DNA of 64,000 nt from NCBI RefSeq assembly GCF_042678385.1, contig NZ_JBHUDY010000001.1:1054001-1118000 (forward strand). The letters run 5' to 3'. A program made the translations under genes and the position numbers. The notes under the pieces were generated by a model. The model saw nothing but the letters and a program-made list of their open reading frames with translations. It had not been told where the DNA came from and made no database searches. Below are positions 15,603 through 24,244 of this stretch, piece by piece (position 1 is the first letter of the stretch; each line of letters starts with the position of its first letter). Origin of the DNA: Sphingomonas_B tabacisoli (lineage in GTDB: Bacteria; Pseudomonadota; Alphaproteobacteria; Sphingomonadales; Sphingomonadaceae).

Positions 15603-16888
15603 GCGCCGCCGGTCCCAGCACGCGCCGCGTGCTCCTCGCCAGCCTCGTCGGCACGTCGGTCGAGTTCTACGACTTTTACATCTACGCGACCGCCACCAGC
15701 CTGGTGTTCGGACCGCTCTTCTTTCCCGCGAGCTCGCCGTCGGCGCAGTTGCTCGTGGCCTATGCGAGCTTCGGCCTGGCTTTTCTGGCGCGGCCGGTGG
15801 GCGGCATGATCTTCGGCCATTTCGGCGACCGCATCGGGCGCAAGTCGACCTTGGTCGCATCGCTGCTGCTGATGGGCCTGTCGACCGCGTTCATTGCGCT
15901 GCTGCCGGCCTATCAGTCGATCGGCTGGTGGGCGCCGTTGTTGCTCTGCCTGTTGCGGCTGGGGCAGGGGATTGGCCTGGGCGGCGAATGGAGCGGCGCG
16001 GCACTCCTGGCCGTCGAGAATGCGCCTGAAGGGTGGCGCGGGCGCTTCGGGTCGGTGCCGCAGCTCGGCGCGCCGATCGGCTTCATCGCCGCCAACGGTT
16101 TCTTCCTGTTGCTTGGTGTCTGGCTGCCGCCGGATCAGTTCGCGCGATGGGGCTGGCGGCTGCCGTTCCTGGCCAGCGTCAGCCTCGTCGCGCTGGGCCT
16201 GTGGGTGCGGCTGCGGCTGACCGAGACGCCGGATTTTCGGCAGGCGATCGAGGAGGCGCCGCCACCGGCGGTGCCGCTCGGCGAAGTGCTGCGCGCGCAT
16301 CTTGCGGCGACCGTCGCAGGCACCTTCGGCGTCGTCGCCTGTTTCGCGCTTTACTATATCGCGACGGCCTTTGCGCTCGGCTACGGCACCACGGCCCTCG
16401 GCTATGCGCGCCAGCCATTCCTCGGCGCCCAGTTGATCGCGATTCTCTTCATGGCCGCCGGCATTGGGCTGTCCGGCTGGGCATCCGATCGATTCAAGCC
16501 CGCCGCGGTGCTGCTCTTCGGATGCGCGATGACGGTGTTTGCCGGCATGCTGCTGGCGCCGCTGCTCGGCAGCGGCGTGCTGGACAAGGCGTTCGCCTTC
16601 CTGAGCCTCGCCCTGTTCGCGATGGGCTTTGTCTATGGCCCGTTGGGCGCATGGCTTACCGGGCTCTTTCCCGCCCGGGTGCGCTACACGGCGACGTCGC
16701 TGGCGTTCAACGTCGGCGGGATCATCGGCGGAGGTCTCACGCCCGCGATCGCGCAGTTGCTCGCGCAGCGCGGCGGACTGTCTCTCGTCGGATTTTACCT
16801 TGTCGCGGCGGCGGTGTTGAGCGCGGTCGGCATCGTCAGCGCCGGCATTGCCCGCTCCTCCCGCGAGGAGTATGCTCGCTCTTCCTGA
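15599..16888 (+). CDS. MFS transporter, metabolite:H+ symporter (MHS) family
   Basis: A transporter of 429 residues with about 12 predicted membrane helices. The N-terminus SLVGTSVEFYDFYIYATA and the loop motif FGHFGDRIGRKSTL are hallmarks of the MHS branch (ProP, ShiA, KgtP), which imports organic acids or compatible solutes with protons. LRLGQGIGLGGEWSGAALL is also typical. The ATG at 15599 overlaps the DUF763 stop; the open frame back to 15566 was not used. The substrate cannot be read from the sequence. Confidence 0.88.
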   Translation: MSAAGPSTRRVLLASLVGTSVEFYDFYIYATATSLVFGPLFFPASSPSAQLLVAYASFGLAFLARPVGGMIFGHFGDRIGRKSTLVASLLLMGLSTAFIALLPAYQSIGWWAPLLLCLLRLGQGIGLGGEWSGAALLAVENAPEGWRGRFGSVPQLGAPIGFIAANGFFLLLGVWLPPDQFARWGWRLPFLASVSLVALGLWVRLRLTETPDFRQAIEEAPPPAVPLGEVLRAHLAATVAGTFGVVACFALYYIATAFALGYGTTALGYARQPFLGAQLIAILFMAAGIGLSGWASDRFKPAAVLLFGCAMTVFAGMLLAPLLGSGVLDKAFAFLSLALFAMGFVYGPLGAWLTGLFPARVRYTATSLAFNVGGIIGGGLTPAIAQLLAQRGGLSLVGFYLVAAAVLSAVGIVSAGIARSSREEYARSS

Positions 16889-16910
16889 TCCTCGGGATGG
16901 GGAGTGCGCA

Positions 16911-17699
16911 ATGGCCATCGCTCAATCGGCCGGTTCAGTCGCCGCGCCGTCGTCGTACGAAGTCCGCAAAATCAGTAGCGCAGACGTTCGAGAGTCCCTC
17001 GCGCAAGGCTGGGACGATTTCCTGGAACACCGCGGCGATCTGATATTCGTCGGTATCCTCTATCCGCTGATCGGCCTGTTCGCGGCCGTGGTCGCGTTCC
17101 AGGGGCCATGGCTGCCCTTGTTCGTGCCGGTGGCGGCGGGCGTCAGCTTGCTCGGGCCGGTCGCGGCGATCGGCTTCTACGAGCTCGCCCGGCGACGGGA
17201 AGCGGGACTGGAATCGGACTGGTCGCACTTCTTCGACGTGGCGAAGCGGCCGGCCTGGGAGTCGATCCTGGGTGTGGCAGCCTTGCTGGTCATCATCTTC
17301 GCTTTGTGGGTGGTCGCCGCCGGCGCGCTCTACACGGTGCTGATCGGTCCCGCGCCGACATCGGTTCGCGGCTTCCTGTGGACCGTGTTCACGACGCCGC
17401 AGGGCTGGGCGCTGATCGTCGTCGGGAATCTGATCGGGCTATGCTTCGCGGCCCTGGTGCTGACGATCAGCGTGGTCTCGATGCCGTTCCTGGTCGATCA
17501 CGACGTCGATGCCCGCACCGCGATCGAGACATCGGTGAAGGCCGTCATGGCCAACAAGGGCGTCATGATCATGTGGGGCCTGATCGTCGCGACACTGCTG
17601 GTGATCGGATCGATCCCGGCGTTCCTGGGGCTGGCCGTCGTGCTGCCGGTGCTGGGCTACGCGACTTGGCATCTTTACATGCACTTGGTCGTTCATTGA
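16911..17699 (+). CDS. DUF2189 integral membrane protein
   Basis: A membrane protein of 262 residues with about six hydrophobic segments (for example FVGILYPLIGLFAAVVAF and VLVIGSIPAFLGLAVVLPVL). The N-terminal region KISSADVRESLAQGWDDFLEH and the central GFYELARRREAG are characteristic of DUF2189, a family often found near cytochrome oxidase genes and suggested to be oxidase-associated. Here it is convergent with the alternative oxidase operon, only ten bases away, which fits that link. The ATG at 16911 has GGGGAG upstream. The function is unproven. Confidence 0.82.
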   Translation: MAIAQSAGSVAAPSSYEVRKISSADVRESLAQGWDDFLEHRGDLIFVGILYPLIGLFAAVVAFQGPWLPLFVPVAAGVSLLGPVAAIGFYELARRREAGLESDWSHFFDVAKRPAWESILGVAALLVIIFALWVVAAGALYTVLIGPAPTSVRGFLWTVFTTPQGWALIVVGNLIGLCFAALVLTISVVSMPFLVDHDVDARTAIETSVKAVMANKGVMIMWGLIVATLLVIGSIPAFLGLAVVLPVLGYATWHLYMHLVVH

Positions 17700-17709
17700 G
17701 AAATCCGAC

Positions 17710-18405
17710 CTAGGGCGCCGCCGCGATCTTGGTCGCCGGCGGCGCTTCCGTTGCTGCGGGCTGAGGCGCGGGGAAGGGCGGCTTGCTCGCCCCGTTCGAC
17801 GCCAGGAAGGCGATGACCTGGGCGCGCTCGCGGGGATTGCGGATGCCGCTGAACGTCATCTTGGTGCCGGGGACCGCGCGGCCGGGGCTGGTCAGGAAAT
17901 GGTCGAGCTCCTGGTAGGTCCATTGCCCGCCAACCCCTTTCAGCGCCGGCGAATAGGCGAAGCCGGGATGCGAGCCGACCGGCCGCCCGACCACGCCCCA
18001 GAGATTGGGACCGATGCGGTTGGGGCCGTTCTGGCTCAAGTCGTGACAGGCCATACAGACCTGGGCGGTCCTTCGGCCTTTTTCCGGATCGGCGGAGGCT
18101 AGGAGGGTGCCGAGATCGACCGGGGCTTCGCGCGCCACTTCGGGTTCGGTGGAGACCGGGACCACCGCTTTGTCTATTTCGTGGATATATCCGATCAGTT
18201 CGGCCTGTTCCATTTTGCTGCCGCCGACGGGCCAATCGCGCTGGACGGAGGCGAGGTCGACGGGGGGTATGCCGGCCACTGCATAGCCGCGGGCTTTCGG
18301 GTAATCGGGGGCCATGACGCGGGCGGAGAACCAGCCGGCGCCGCCCATGACAGCGCAGGCCAGACCGATGCCGGCGGCGATCTTGGTTCCTTCCCACCGG
18401 TCCAT
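17710..18405 (-). CDS. Membrane-anchored cytochrome c
   Basis: A protein of 231 residues with an uncleaved N-terminal helix (IAAGIGLACAVMGGAGWFSA), an acidic linker and one class I cytochrome c domain. The heme-binding motif is CMACH at about residue 117-121; the axial methionine is probably in GTKMTFSGI. GPNRIGPNLWGVVGR and YLxxL-like VIAFLASNG follow the mitochondrial-type cytochrome c pattern. A proline- and alanine-rich tail ends the protein. It is the last gene of the oxidase operon, one base after the subunit IV gene, so it is probably the electron donor to the CuA site. Confidence 0.88.
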   Translation of the reverse strand: MDRWEGTKIAAGIGLACAVMGGAGWFSARVMAPDYPKARGYAVAGIPPVDLASVQRDWPVGGSKMEQAELIGYIHEIDKAVVPVSTEPEVAREAPVDLGTLLASADPEKGRRTAQVCMACHDLSQNGPNRIGPNLWGVVGRPVGSHPGFAYSPALKGVGGQWTYQELDHFLTSPGRAVPGTKMTFSGIRNPRERAQVIAFLASNGASKPPFPAPQPAATEAPPATKIAAAP

Positions 18406-18406
18406 G

Positions 18407-18778
18407 TCAGCCGCCCCCGCCCAGGAAGATGACGCGCGTCCAGAAAGTGTAGTCGGATTCGATCCACATCAGCAGGATCAGCGTGCCGAGCGCGAGCGGC
18501 GGCACCAGGATCGCATAGACGAGTGCGATCCGCTCCCACGCCATGTGCATGAAGATGGAGACGATCAATCCGGCCTTCAGCAGCATGAAAGTGATGATCA
18601 GCACCCAGCGCAGCACGCCCTGCACATGGAAGTAATCGACCGAATAGGAGAGGGCGCTCAGCACGAACAGATAACCCCAGACCTGCAGATAGACCTTGAT
18701 CGGATGCTGCTGCCCGACGTCGTGGACGGCGGCGGGAGGCGGAGCGGCGTGTTCGATATGCGCGGGTGCGTGGTTCAT
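18407..18778 (-). CDS. Cytochrome c oxidase subunit IV family protein
   Basis: A protein of 123 residues with three predicted membrane helices (LQVWGYLFVLSALSYSVDYF, WVLIITFMLLKAGLIVSIF, LAILVPP-type ILVPPLALGTLILLMWI). FMHMAWER after helix two is characteristic of prokaryotic subunit IV proteins (CyoD/CtaF type), which stabilise the heme-copper core. The N-terminus is rich in His, Ala and Pro. It lies between a subunit III gene and the cytochrome c gene in the same orientation with single-digit gaps. Confidence 0.85.
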   Translation of the reverse strand: MNHAPAHIEHAAPPPAAVHDVGQQHPIKVYLQVWGYLFVLSALSYSVDYFHVQGVLRWVLIITFMLLKAGLIVSIFMHMAWERIALVYAILVPPLALGTLILLMWIESDYTFWTRVIFLGGGG

Positions 18779-18785
18779 GCCGGCC

Positions 18786-19484
18786 TCACCACAGGTAGAA
18801 GAAAGCGAAGATGAAGACCCAGACGAGGTCGACGAAGTGCCAGTAGAGGCCGGCGATCTCGACCGCGCTATAGTCGCCGCGCCGGTCGTAATGGCCGCGC
18901 CAGACCTTCGACGCCACGATCAGCAGCATGATCACGCCGATCGAGACGTGCAGGCCGTGGAAGCCGGTGATCATGAAGAAGCAGGAGCCGAATTGCGCCG
19001 CGCCCATCGGATTGCCCCAGGGCCGCACGCCTTCGGTGAAGATCAGCTTCGTCCACTCGAACGCCTGCATGCTGACGAACGTCGCGCCGAACAGGGCGGT
19101 TGCGACCATCAGTAAAGCGGTCGCCTTGCGGTTGCCCCGATAGCCATAGTTCACCGCCATCGCCATCGTGCCGGACGAGCTGATCAGCACGAAAGTCATG
19201 ATCGCGATCAGGATCAGCGGGATGGGCTGGCCGCCGATCTCCAGCGCGAAGACTTCGCTCGGGTTCGGCCAGGGCGCAGTCACCGACGAGCGCATCGTCA
19301 TGTAGGACACGAGGAAGCTCGAGAAGATGAAGGTGTCGGAGAGGAGGAAGATCCACATCATGGCCTTCCCCCAATGGACGTGGCGGAAGACTTCCTGATC
19401 GGCGCCCCAATCGCCCGCGAGCTCGCGCAGGCTTTCGGGAACGCCGCCCGGCTCTGCCTCTACGATCGTCGTGCGTTGGTCCAT
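18786..19484 (-). CDS. Cytochrome c oxidase subunit III-like protein (second copy)
   Basis: A protein of 232 residues with five or so membrane helices. It has VHWGKAMMWIFLLSDTFIFSS, FVSMQAFEWTKL, TGFHGLHVSIGVIML and GLYWHFVDLVWVFIFAFFYL, which are the conserved ends of subunit III. It follows a more divergent subunit III homolog at 19503 by 18 bases. Two adjacent subunit III-like genes are also known from the coxMNOP alternative oxidase of Bradyrhizobium; by position this corresponds to coxP. Confidence 0.88.
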   Translation of the reverse strand: MDQRTTIVEAEPGGVPESLRELAGDWGADQEVFRHVHWGKAMMWIFLLSDTFIFSSFLVSYMTMRSSVTAPWPNPSEVFALEIGGQPIPLILIAIMTFVLISSSGTMAMAVNYGYRGNRKATALLMVATALFGATFVSMQAFEWTKLIFTEGVRPWGNPMGAAQFGSCFFMITGFHGLHVSIGVIMLLIVASKVWRGHYDRRGDYSAVEIAGLYWHFVDLVWVFIFAFFYLW

Positions 19485-19502
19485 TGCGATCCCTCGAAAG
19501 CT

Positions 19503-20207
19503 TCAGGTCGACACGAACAGCCCCATCATCAGCGCCCAGACGAGCAACAGGAAATGCCAGTAGCGGGCGCAAAGCTGGACGGAGCGGGCGACCGCGGCGG
19601 GCGGCTCGCCGGCAAAGACGTGACGCGCGGTCAGCCCCCAGGCGGCGAGGCCACCCAGGATGTGCAGGCCGTGCAGCGCGGAGATCAGGTAGAAGAAGGC
19701 AAGCGCCGGATTGCCGAGGATCGTCTGCGGGAAGGGGAACGTGAAGAGCGGGTCGCCGACCTTGCACAGCCCCGCGCTGAACAGCAGCACATAGCCCCAG
19801 TCGCTGAGCTTGCGCCAAAGGATGAACTGACCGGCGAGAAAAGCGAAACCGAGCAGCCCGCCGGCGATCATGCCGCGGCGCATCGCAGGCGCGTCGCCGT
19901 GGCGCGCGGCGATGTCCGCGATCAGGAACGCGAAGCTGCTGGCGACCAGGATGCCGGTGTTGATCCAGAGCAAGGGCGGCTCGCGGAGCGTGCGCCAGTC
20001 ATTGCCTTGCGAGCCCTCCGGCACGCCGTGGCCCATCCGCATCAGATAGGCCATCGTCGCCAGCGCGAAGATCATGGTGACGACGACCAGGAACAGGCCG
20101 AGACCGATGCCGCGATCCCAGGGACCGGGCCGCTCGTCGCCCGAAGCTGCGCTCGGGACGCCGGGCGTCAGCCAGGGCTTTTCGGTCAGGGCGGCGAACA
20201 CGCTCAT
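19503..20207 (-). CDS. Cytochrome c oxidase subunit III-like protein (first copy)
   Basis: A membrane protein of 234 residues, more divergent than its neighbour but with the subunit III hallmarks SALHGLHILGGLAAW and ARYWHFLLLVWALMMGLF. It lacks the usual FEW glutamate motif of the fourth helix; the equivalent region reads FLAGQFILWRKL. The ATG overlaps the subunit I stop as ATGA. By gene order it corresponds to coxO of the alternative oxidase coxMNOP of rhizobia. Confidence 0.82.
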   Translation of the reverse strand: MSVFAALTEKPWLTPGVPSAASGDERPGPWDRGIGLGLFLVVVTMIFALATMAYLMRMGHGVPEGSQGNDWRTLREPPLLWINTGILVASSFAFLIADIAARHGDAPAMRRGMIAGGLLGFAFLAGQFILWRKLSDWGYVLLFSAGLCKVGDPLFTFPFPQTILGNPALAFFYLISALHGLHILGGLAAWGLTARHVFAGEPPAAVARSVQLCARYWHFLLLVWALMMGLFVST

Positions 20208-21943
20208 GTGGGCGCCATGCTGCCGGCTGCTCCCGGCGGCTCGTTCTGCGCGATGAAGTCGCGCGGCGCGCCGGGCACACTGTAGTCATAAGCCCAGCGA
20301 TAGACGGTCGGCAGCCGCGGCCCCCAATTGCCGTGGGTCGGCGGATTATCAGGCGTCTGCCATTCCAGGCTCGCTCCGCCCCAAGGATTGGGGTCGGCCT
20401 TGGGCCCGCGGAAATAGCTCCAGATCATGTTGTAGAAGAACAGGAACTGCGCCGCGAACACCATGCCGGCGGCTATGGTGATGCCCATGTTGGCGTAGTG
20501 GACGGATGGCGGAATGAATGCCGTCTCGCCCAGCGCATAATAGCGGCGTGGGACGCCCAGGATGCCGATATAGTGCATCGGCAGGAAGATCGCGTAGGCG
20601 CCGAGGAACGTGATCCAGAAATGGGCGCGGGCGAGGCCTTCGTTCCACATCCGCCCGGTGATCTTCGGGTACCAGTGATAGATCGCGCCGAAGATGACGA
20701 GGATCGGCGACACCCCCATCACCATGTGGAAATGACCGACGACGAAGAAGGTGTCGCTGAGAGGCACGTCGACGCTGACATTGCCCAGGAACAGGCCGCT
20801 GAGGCCGCCGTGGATGAAGGTGAACAGGAAGGCGATCGCGAACAGCATCGGAACGCGCAGATGGATGTCGCCGCGCCAGAGCGTCAGCAGCCAGTTATAG
20901 ACCTTGATCGCGGTCGGGATCGCGATGATCAGCGTCGAGGTCGCAAAGAAGAACCCGAAATAGGGGTTCATGCCCGACACATACATATGATGCGCCCAGA
21001 CGAAGAAGCTCAGCGCGCCGATGATGACGATCGCCCAGACCATCATACGATAACCGAAGATGTTCTTGCGGGCGTGGACCGAGATGAGGTCGGAGACGAT
21101 GCCGAACGCCGGCAGCGCGACGATGTAAACCTCCGGATGGCCGAAGAACCAGAACAGGTGCTGGTAGAGGATCGGCGAGCCGCCGACATGCTGGGTCGGT
21201 TTTCCCATCGAGACGATCTGCGGCACGAAGAAGCTGGTGCCCGCGACTGCGTCCAGGATCGTCATCACGGCCGCCACGAACAGCGCCGGGAAAGCGAGCA
21301 GCCCCATGATCGAGGCGGTGAAGATGCCCCAAACCGAGCAGGGCATCCGCATCAGCGTCATGCCCTTGGTGCGCGCCTGGAGGACGGTGGTGACGTAATT
21401 GAGGCCGCCCATCGTGAAAGCGACGATGAAGATGGCGAGCGACACCATCATCAGGATGATGCCCCAGTTGGAGCCTGGCGTGCCGCCGGTGATCGTCTGC
21501 GGCGGATAGAGCGTCCAGCCGCCGCCGGTCGGTCCGCCGGGCACGAAAATGCTCGACAGGAGCACGATGACCGAAAGCAGGTAGAACCAGTAGCTGAGCA
21601 TATTGACGAACGGGAACACCATGTCCCGCGCACCCACCATCAGCGGGATCAGGTAATTGCCGAAGCCGCCGAGCAGCAGCGCCGTTAGCAGATACACGAC
21701 CATGATCATGCCGTGCAGCGTGACGAACTGCAGGTAATTCTCCGGCTGGATGAAGTGGAAGCGGCCGGGAAAGCCCAGTTGCAGCCGCATCAGGAACGAC
21801 AGCACCAGCGCGATGATGCCGACGCCGATCGCGGTGCCCGCATATTGGAGCGCGATGACCTTGTGGTCCTGGCTCCAGACATATTTGCCGACCCATGTCT
21901 TCGGATGATGCAGCGGTCTGAGATCGTCTGCGATCGTCGCCAT
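20204..21943 (-). CDS. coxA: Cytochrome c oxidase subunit I
   Basis: The catalytic heme-copper subunit, 579 residues and about 12 helices. Ligands are clear: a heme-a histidine in FVTLHGMIMV, the CuB site in FFGHPEVYIVALPAFG (the His-Tyr crosslink pair) and WAHHMYVSG, and heme histidines in VVGHFHMVMG. The Glu of HPEVY is consistent with an A1-type D channel. I used the ATG at 21943, sharing one base with the coxB stop; the open frame runs on to 22045 inside coxB. It reduces oxygen with electrons from cytochrome c and pumps protons. The operon has no assembly genes, so those must lie elsewhere. It looks like the alternative (coxN-type) oxidase. Confidence 0.95.
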   Translation of the reverse strand: MATIADDLRPLHHPKTWVGKYVWSQDHKVIALQYAGTAIGVGIIALVLSFLMRLQLGFPGRFHFIQPENYLQFVTLHGMIMVVYLLTALLLGGFGNYLIPLMVGARDMVFPFVNMLSYWFYLLSVIVLLSSIFVPGGPTGGGWTLYPPQTITGGTPGSNWGIILMMVSLAIFIVAFTMGGLNYVTTVLQARTKGMTLMRMPCSVWGIFTASIMGLLAFPALFVAAVMTILDAVAGTSFFVPQIVSMGKPTQHVGGSPILYQHLFWFFGHPEVYIVALPAFGIVSDLISVHARKNIFGYRMMVWAIVIIGALSFFVWAHHMYVSGMNPYFGFFFATSTLIIAIPTAIKVYNWLLTLWRGDIHLRVPMLFAIAFLFTFIHGGLSGLFLGNVSVDVPLSDTFFVVGHFHMVMGVSPILVIFGAIYHWYPKITGRMWNEGLARAHFWITFLGAYAIFLPMHYIGILGVPRRYYALGETAFIPPSVHYANMGITIAAGMVFAAQFLFFYNMIWSYFRGPKADPNPWGGASLEWQTPDNPPTHGNWGPRLPTVYRWAYDYSVPGAPRDFIAQNEPPGAAGSMAPT

Positions 21944-22794
21944 CAGCGCGTCACTCCTTTGACCGGTGCGGCGCTCGCGAGCTGCTTCGCGCCCCCGCCC
22001 GAATCCGCCATGATCTGGCCGAACGTCGATTGCTCGCCGAGCCATTTGCGGTAGCTCGCTTCATCCTCGACCACGACGGTGCCGCGCATCTGGCTATGGC
22101 CGGTGCCGCACAGCTCTGCGCACAGGATGTCGAAATTGCCTTTCTGCGTCGGCGTCAGCCAGAAATAGGTGACGATGCCCGGCACCAGGTCCATCTTCGC
22201 GCGGAACTCCGGCACGTAGAAATCGTGCAGCACGTCCTTCGAGCGCAGCACCATCTTGACCGGCTTGCCCACGACAAGGTGCAGCTCCGAGGATTCGACG
22301 ACCACGTCGTCGCGGCCATAGGGGTCCTTGGGATTGAGGCCGAAGGCGTTGTCGGCCGTGATCCGCGCCGGCTCGGCGGTGCCGAGCACGCCGTCGCGGC
22401 CGGGCAGGCGGAAGCTCCAGCGCCATTGCTCGCCATTCGCCTCCACCACCGCGGCGTCGGCGGGGACGGTCACATACTGGTTCCAGGCGAGCAGGCCGGG
22501 CGCGAGCATCCCGGCGATGCCGATCGCGGTCCAGAAGGTCAGCCGCTTTTCGAGGCGCGCATTTTCGGGCTCGTAATGGGCCTTGTTCCCCGGGCGGTGC
22601 CGGTAGCGCCAGATCGTCATCGCCATGAACAGATTGAGCGCGACGAAAGCGACCGCGCAGATCCACATGGTGACGATCAGCGCCGTGTCGATCGAATGCC
22701 AATTCGACGCAAGCGGGGTCATCCACCACGGGCTCAGCCAGTGGAACAGCAACGATCCAACGACCAGTGCCGCAATTATTACGGCCACGACCAT
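21943..22794 (-). CDS. coxB: Cytochrome c oxidase subunit II
   Basis: A protein of 283 residues with two N-terminal membrane helices and a periplasmic cupredoxin domain. The CuA site is intact: His in LHDFYVPEF, then CAELCGTGHSQM, giving the C-x-E-x3-C-x3-H-x2-M pattern. GEQWRWSFRLPG is the aromatic electron-entry region. It is the first gene of the operon (coxM-like position). The ATG at 22794 is immediately preceded by a nested hairpin that contains the ribosome-binding site (22795-22832). Confidence 0.95.
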   Translation of the reverse strand: MVVAVIIAALVVGSLLFHWLSPWWMTPLASNWHSIDTALIVTMWICAVAFVALNLFMAMTIWRYRHRPGNKAHYEPENARLEKRLTFWTAIGIAGMLAPGLLAWNQYVTVPADAAVVEANGEQWRWSFRLPGRDGVLGTAEPARITADNAFGLNPKDPYGRDDVVVESSELHLVVGKPVKMVLRSKDVLHDFYVPEFRAKMDLVPGIVTYFWLTPTQKGNFDILCAELCGTGHSQMRGTVVVEDEASYRKWLGEQSTFGQIMADSGGGAKQLASAAPVKGVTR

Positions 22795-22832
22795 GCTCTT
22801 CGCCCCCTGCGAGAAACGCAGACCGGAAGAGC
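22795..22832 (-). promoter_or_regulatory. Nested hairpin abutting the coxB start codon
   Basis: On the transcript GCTCTTC (22832-22826) pairs with GAAGAGC (22801-22795), ending at the base before ATG. Inside it CTGCG pairs with CGCAG around a TTTCT loop. The G-rich ribosome-binding stretch AGGGGGCGA lies in the internal loop, so the fold could limit translation. Just upstream, GGTTC (22864-22860) can pair with GAACC, and a competing GTTC/GAAC pair overlaps it. Confidence 0.5.
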
Positions 22833-22927
22833 CTGACCTGGTTCAACCGAACTGCACGGGAACCAAAGCAACTATGGGCAACATATCACGATTGTTGGCG
22901 GAGGGAAGCCGGGCCGCAAACAGGCGT

Positions 22928-24244
22928 TTACCGGACAGGCTTGAGCGCTGCCTGGTCGTCTTTGCCGACGGCCGTCAGGCTGTCTGGCGGCTGCCCATGC
23001 TCGACCCAGGCGACAAGCGCGGCGCGAACGTCGTAACGCGGGTCCGGGCTGCGCGCCGGGGCATCTGCCGACTGTCCGAAGTCGACGGGCCCGACGCCAC
23101 CCTGGCAATGCCCCATGCCCGGGATCATGAAGAGACGATAATAATCCGGCGCAGGCTGCGCACGGTGGAAAAAATCAAGCGCCAGTCGCGGCGCGATCAA
23201 CGAATCCGCCCAGCCGAAATAGGAGATGATCTTGCCGCCCTTCGCGCGGAAGCGGCGGAAATCCGGAGCGACATCGAGCGTGCCGGACCAGCGCTGCGCG
23301 GCCTGTCGCGCAGATGCCGCGTCGAAATCAGCGAGCGTCCAGCGCGGGCTGTCTTGCAGCAGATATCGAAACGCCTGCTCGGCGAATGCGATTTGTCCTG
23401 CACCGGCGCCCAGGATCCATCGCGCCCAGCCGTCGGGCTGTGCGGCGGATGTGGGCTCATAGCCAGCGTCGATGATCGTCCGAACCGCGGTGATTTCGCT
23501 TGGCGCAAGCCCCGCAGTCTCCGGCCGAAAGGAGCACAGGCGCGGATCGGTCGCGACGCCTTTTCGCACTGTGCCGGGCGCGCAGGAGGCGAGGGCCGCC
23601 TGCTGGATCGCGGGGAGCTTCGGGATCAGGCTCTGCGCGCCCAGCCCGGCCAGCGCGTGCTGCAGGCTGGCGAAGCGGTAGAGCTGCTCGGTCCACGGAT
23701 TGGCGGGCGAGCCGGCGAGGATGCCGTCCCAATCGTCCGGGTAACTCTGCGCCGCCGTCAGCGCCTGCCGGCCGCCGTTGGAGCAGCCGACGAAATAGCG
23801 CCAGCGCGCGGGCCGCCCATAATAAGCGCGGATCAGGCGGTACGCGGCGTCGGAGGTGGCCTTGATCGAGGTGAAGCCATAGTCGCGGACGGCCTGCGGA
23901 TTGCCCGCTGCCCAGGCCGCGCTCATGCGGTCGCCCTGGTGTCCGCTGTCGGTCATCGCCGCTGCATTGCCGCGCTGTGCCTCGACCGCGATCGTCTCCG
24001 GGAACAGGGTGCCGGCAAAGCCGCCGGTGCCGAGCTGGACATAGCGGCCGGTCCACCCGCTTTCCGGCAGGCGAAGCTCGAAACCGACCCGCGCGCCGGG
24101 CAGCGGATACGCGAAGCCGGTGACGCGGCATGTGCCTGCTTCGCTCTCAGCGGAAACGATCTCGAGTGTCGGTGAGCTTTGCGCGCTCAGCGCGGCGCAG
24201 CGATCACCGACGCTGGCCGCGGCCAGCGCGACGACGCTAAGCAT
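22928..24244 (-). CDS. Tannase/feruloyl esterase family hydrolase
   Basis: A protein of 438 residues with a weak N-terminal signal-like stretch (MLSVVALAAASVG). The alpha/beta hydrolase family marker is FVGCSNGGRQAL with nucleophile Ser155; the later acid lies near YFGWADSLIAP and the His in MIPGMGHCQGG. Two cysteines flanking the nucleophile and the His (GCS and GHC) match the disulfide that joins the catalytic residues in tannase-family enzymes. Enzymes of this family cleave galloyl or feruloyl esters of plant material; the natural ester here is unknown. It is the last gene of the glycerate-kinase operon and overlaps the GH36 gene by eight bases. Confidence 0.83.
   Translation of the reverse strand: MLSVVALAAASVGDRCAALSAQSSPTLEIVSAESEAGTCRVTGFAYPLPGARVGFELRLPESGWTGRYVQLGTGGFAGTLFPETIAVEAQRGNAAAMTDSGHQGDRMSAAWAAGNPQAVRDYGFTSIKATSDAAYRLIRAYYGRPARWRYFVGCSNGGRQALTAAQSYPDDWDGILAGSPANPWTEQLYRFASLQHALAGLGAQSLIPKLPAIQQAALASCAPGTVRKGVATDPRLCSFRPETAGLAPSEITAVRTIIDAGYEPTSAAQPDGWARWILGAGAGQIAFAEQAFRYLLQDSPRWTLADFDAASARQAAQRWSGTLDVAPDFRRFRAKGGKIISYFGWADSLIAPRLALDFFHRAQPAPDYYRLFMIPGMGHCQGGVGPVDFGQSADAPARSPDPRYDVRAALVAWVEHGQPPDSLTAVGKDDQAALKPVR

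Noticed and set aside
20333..21688. Long plus-strand open frame opposite coxA
   Set aside because: Composition is Arg/Asp/His/Glu-rich low-complexity sequence, the antisense shadow of a membrane protein gene in GC-rich DNA.
22795..22865. Resemblance of the coxB leader (ACCAGGTCAGG on the minus strand) to SRP RNA
   Set aside because: The invariant GGAAG-AGCAG part of the SRP core does not follow, and the segment is too short; it was kept only as a structured leader.
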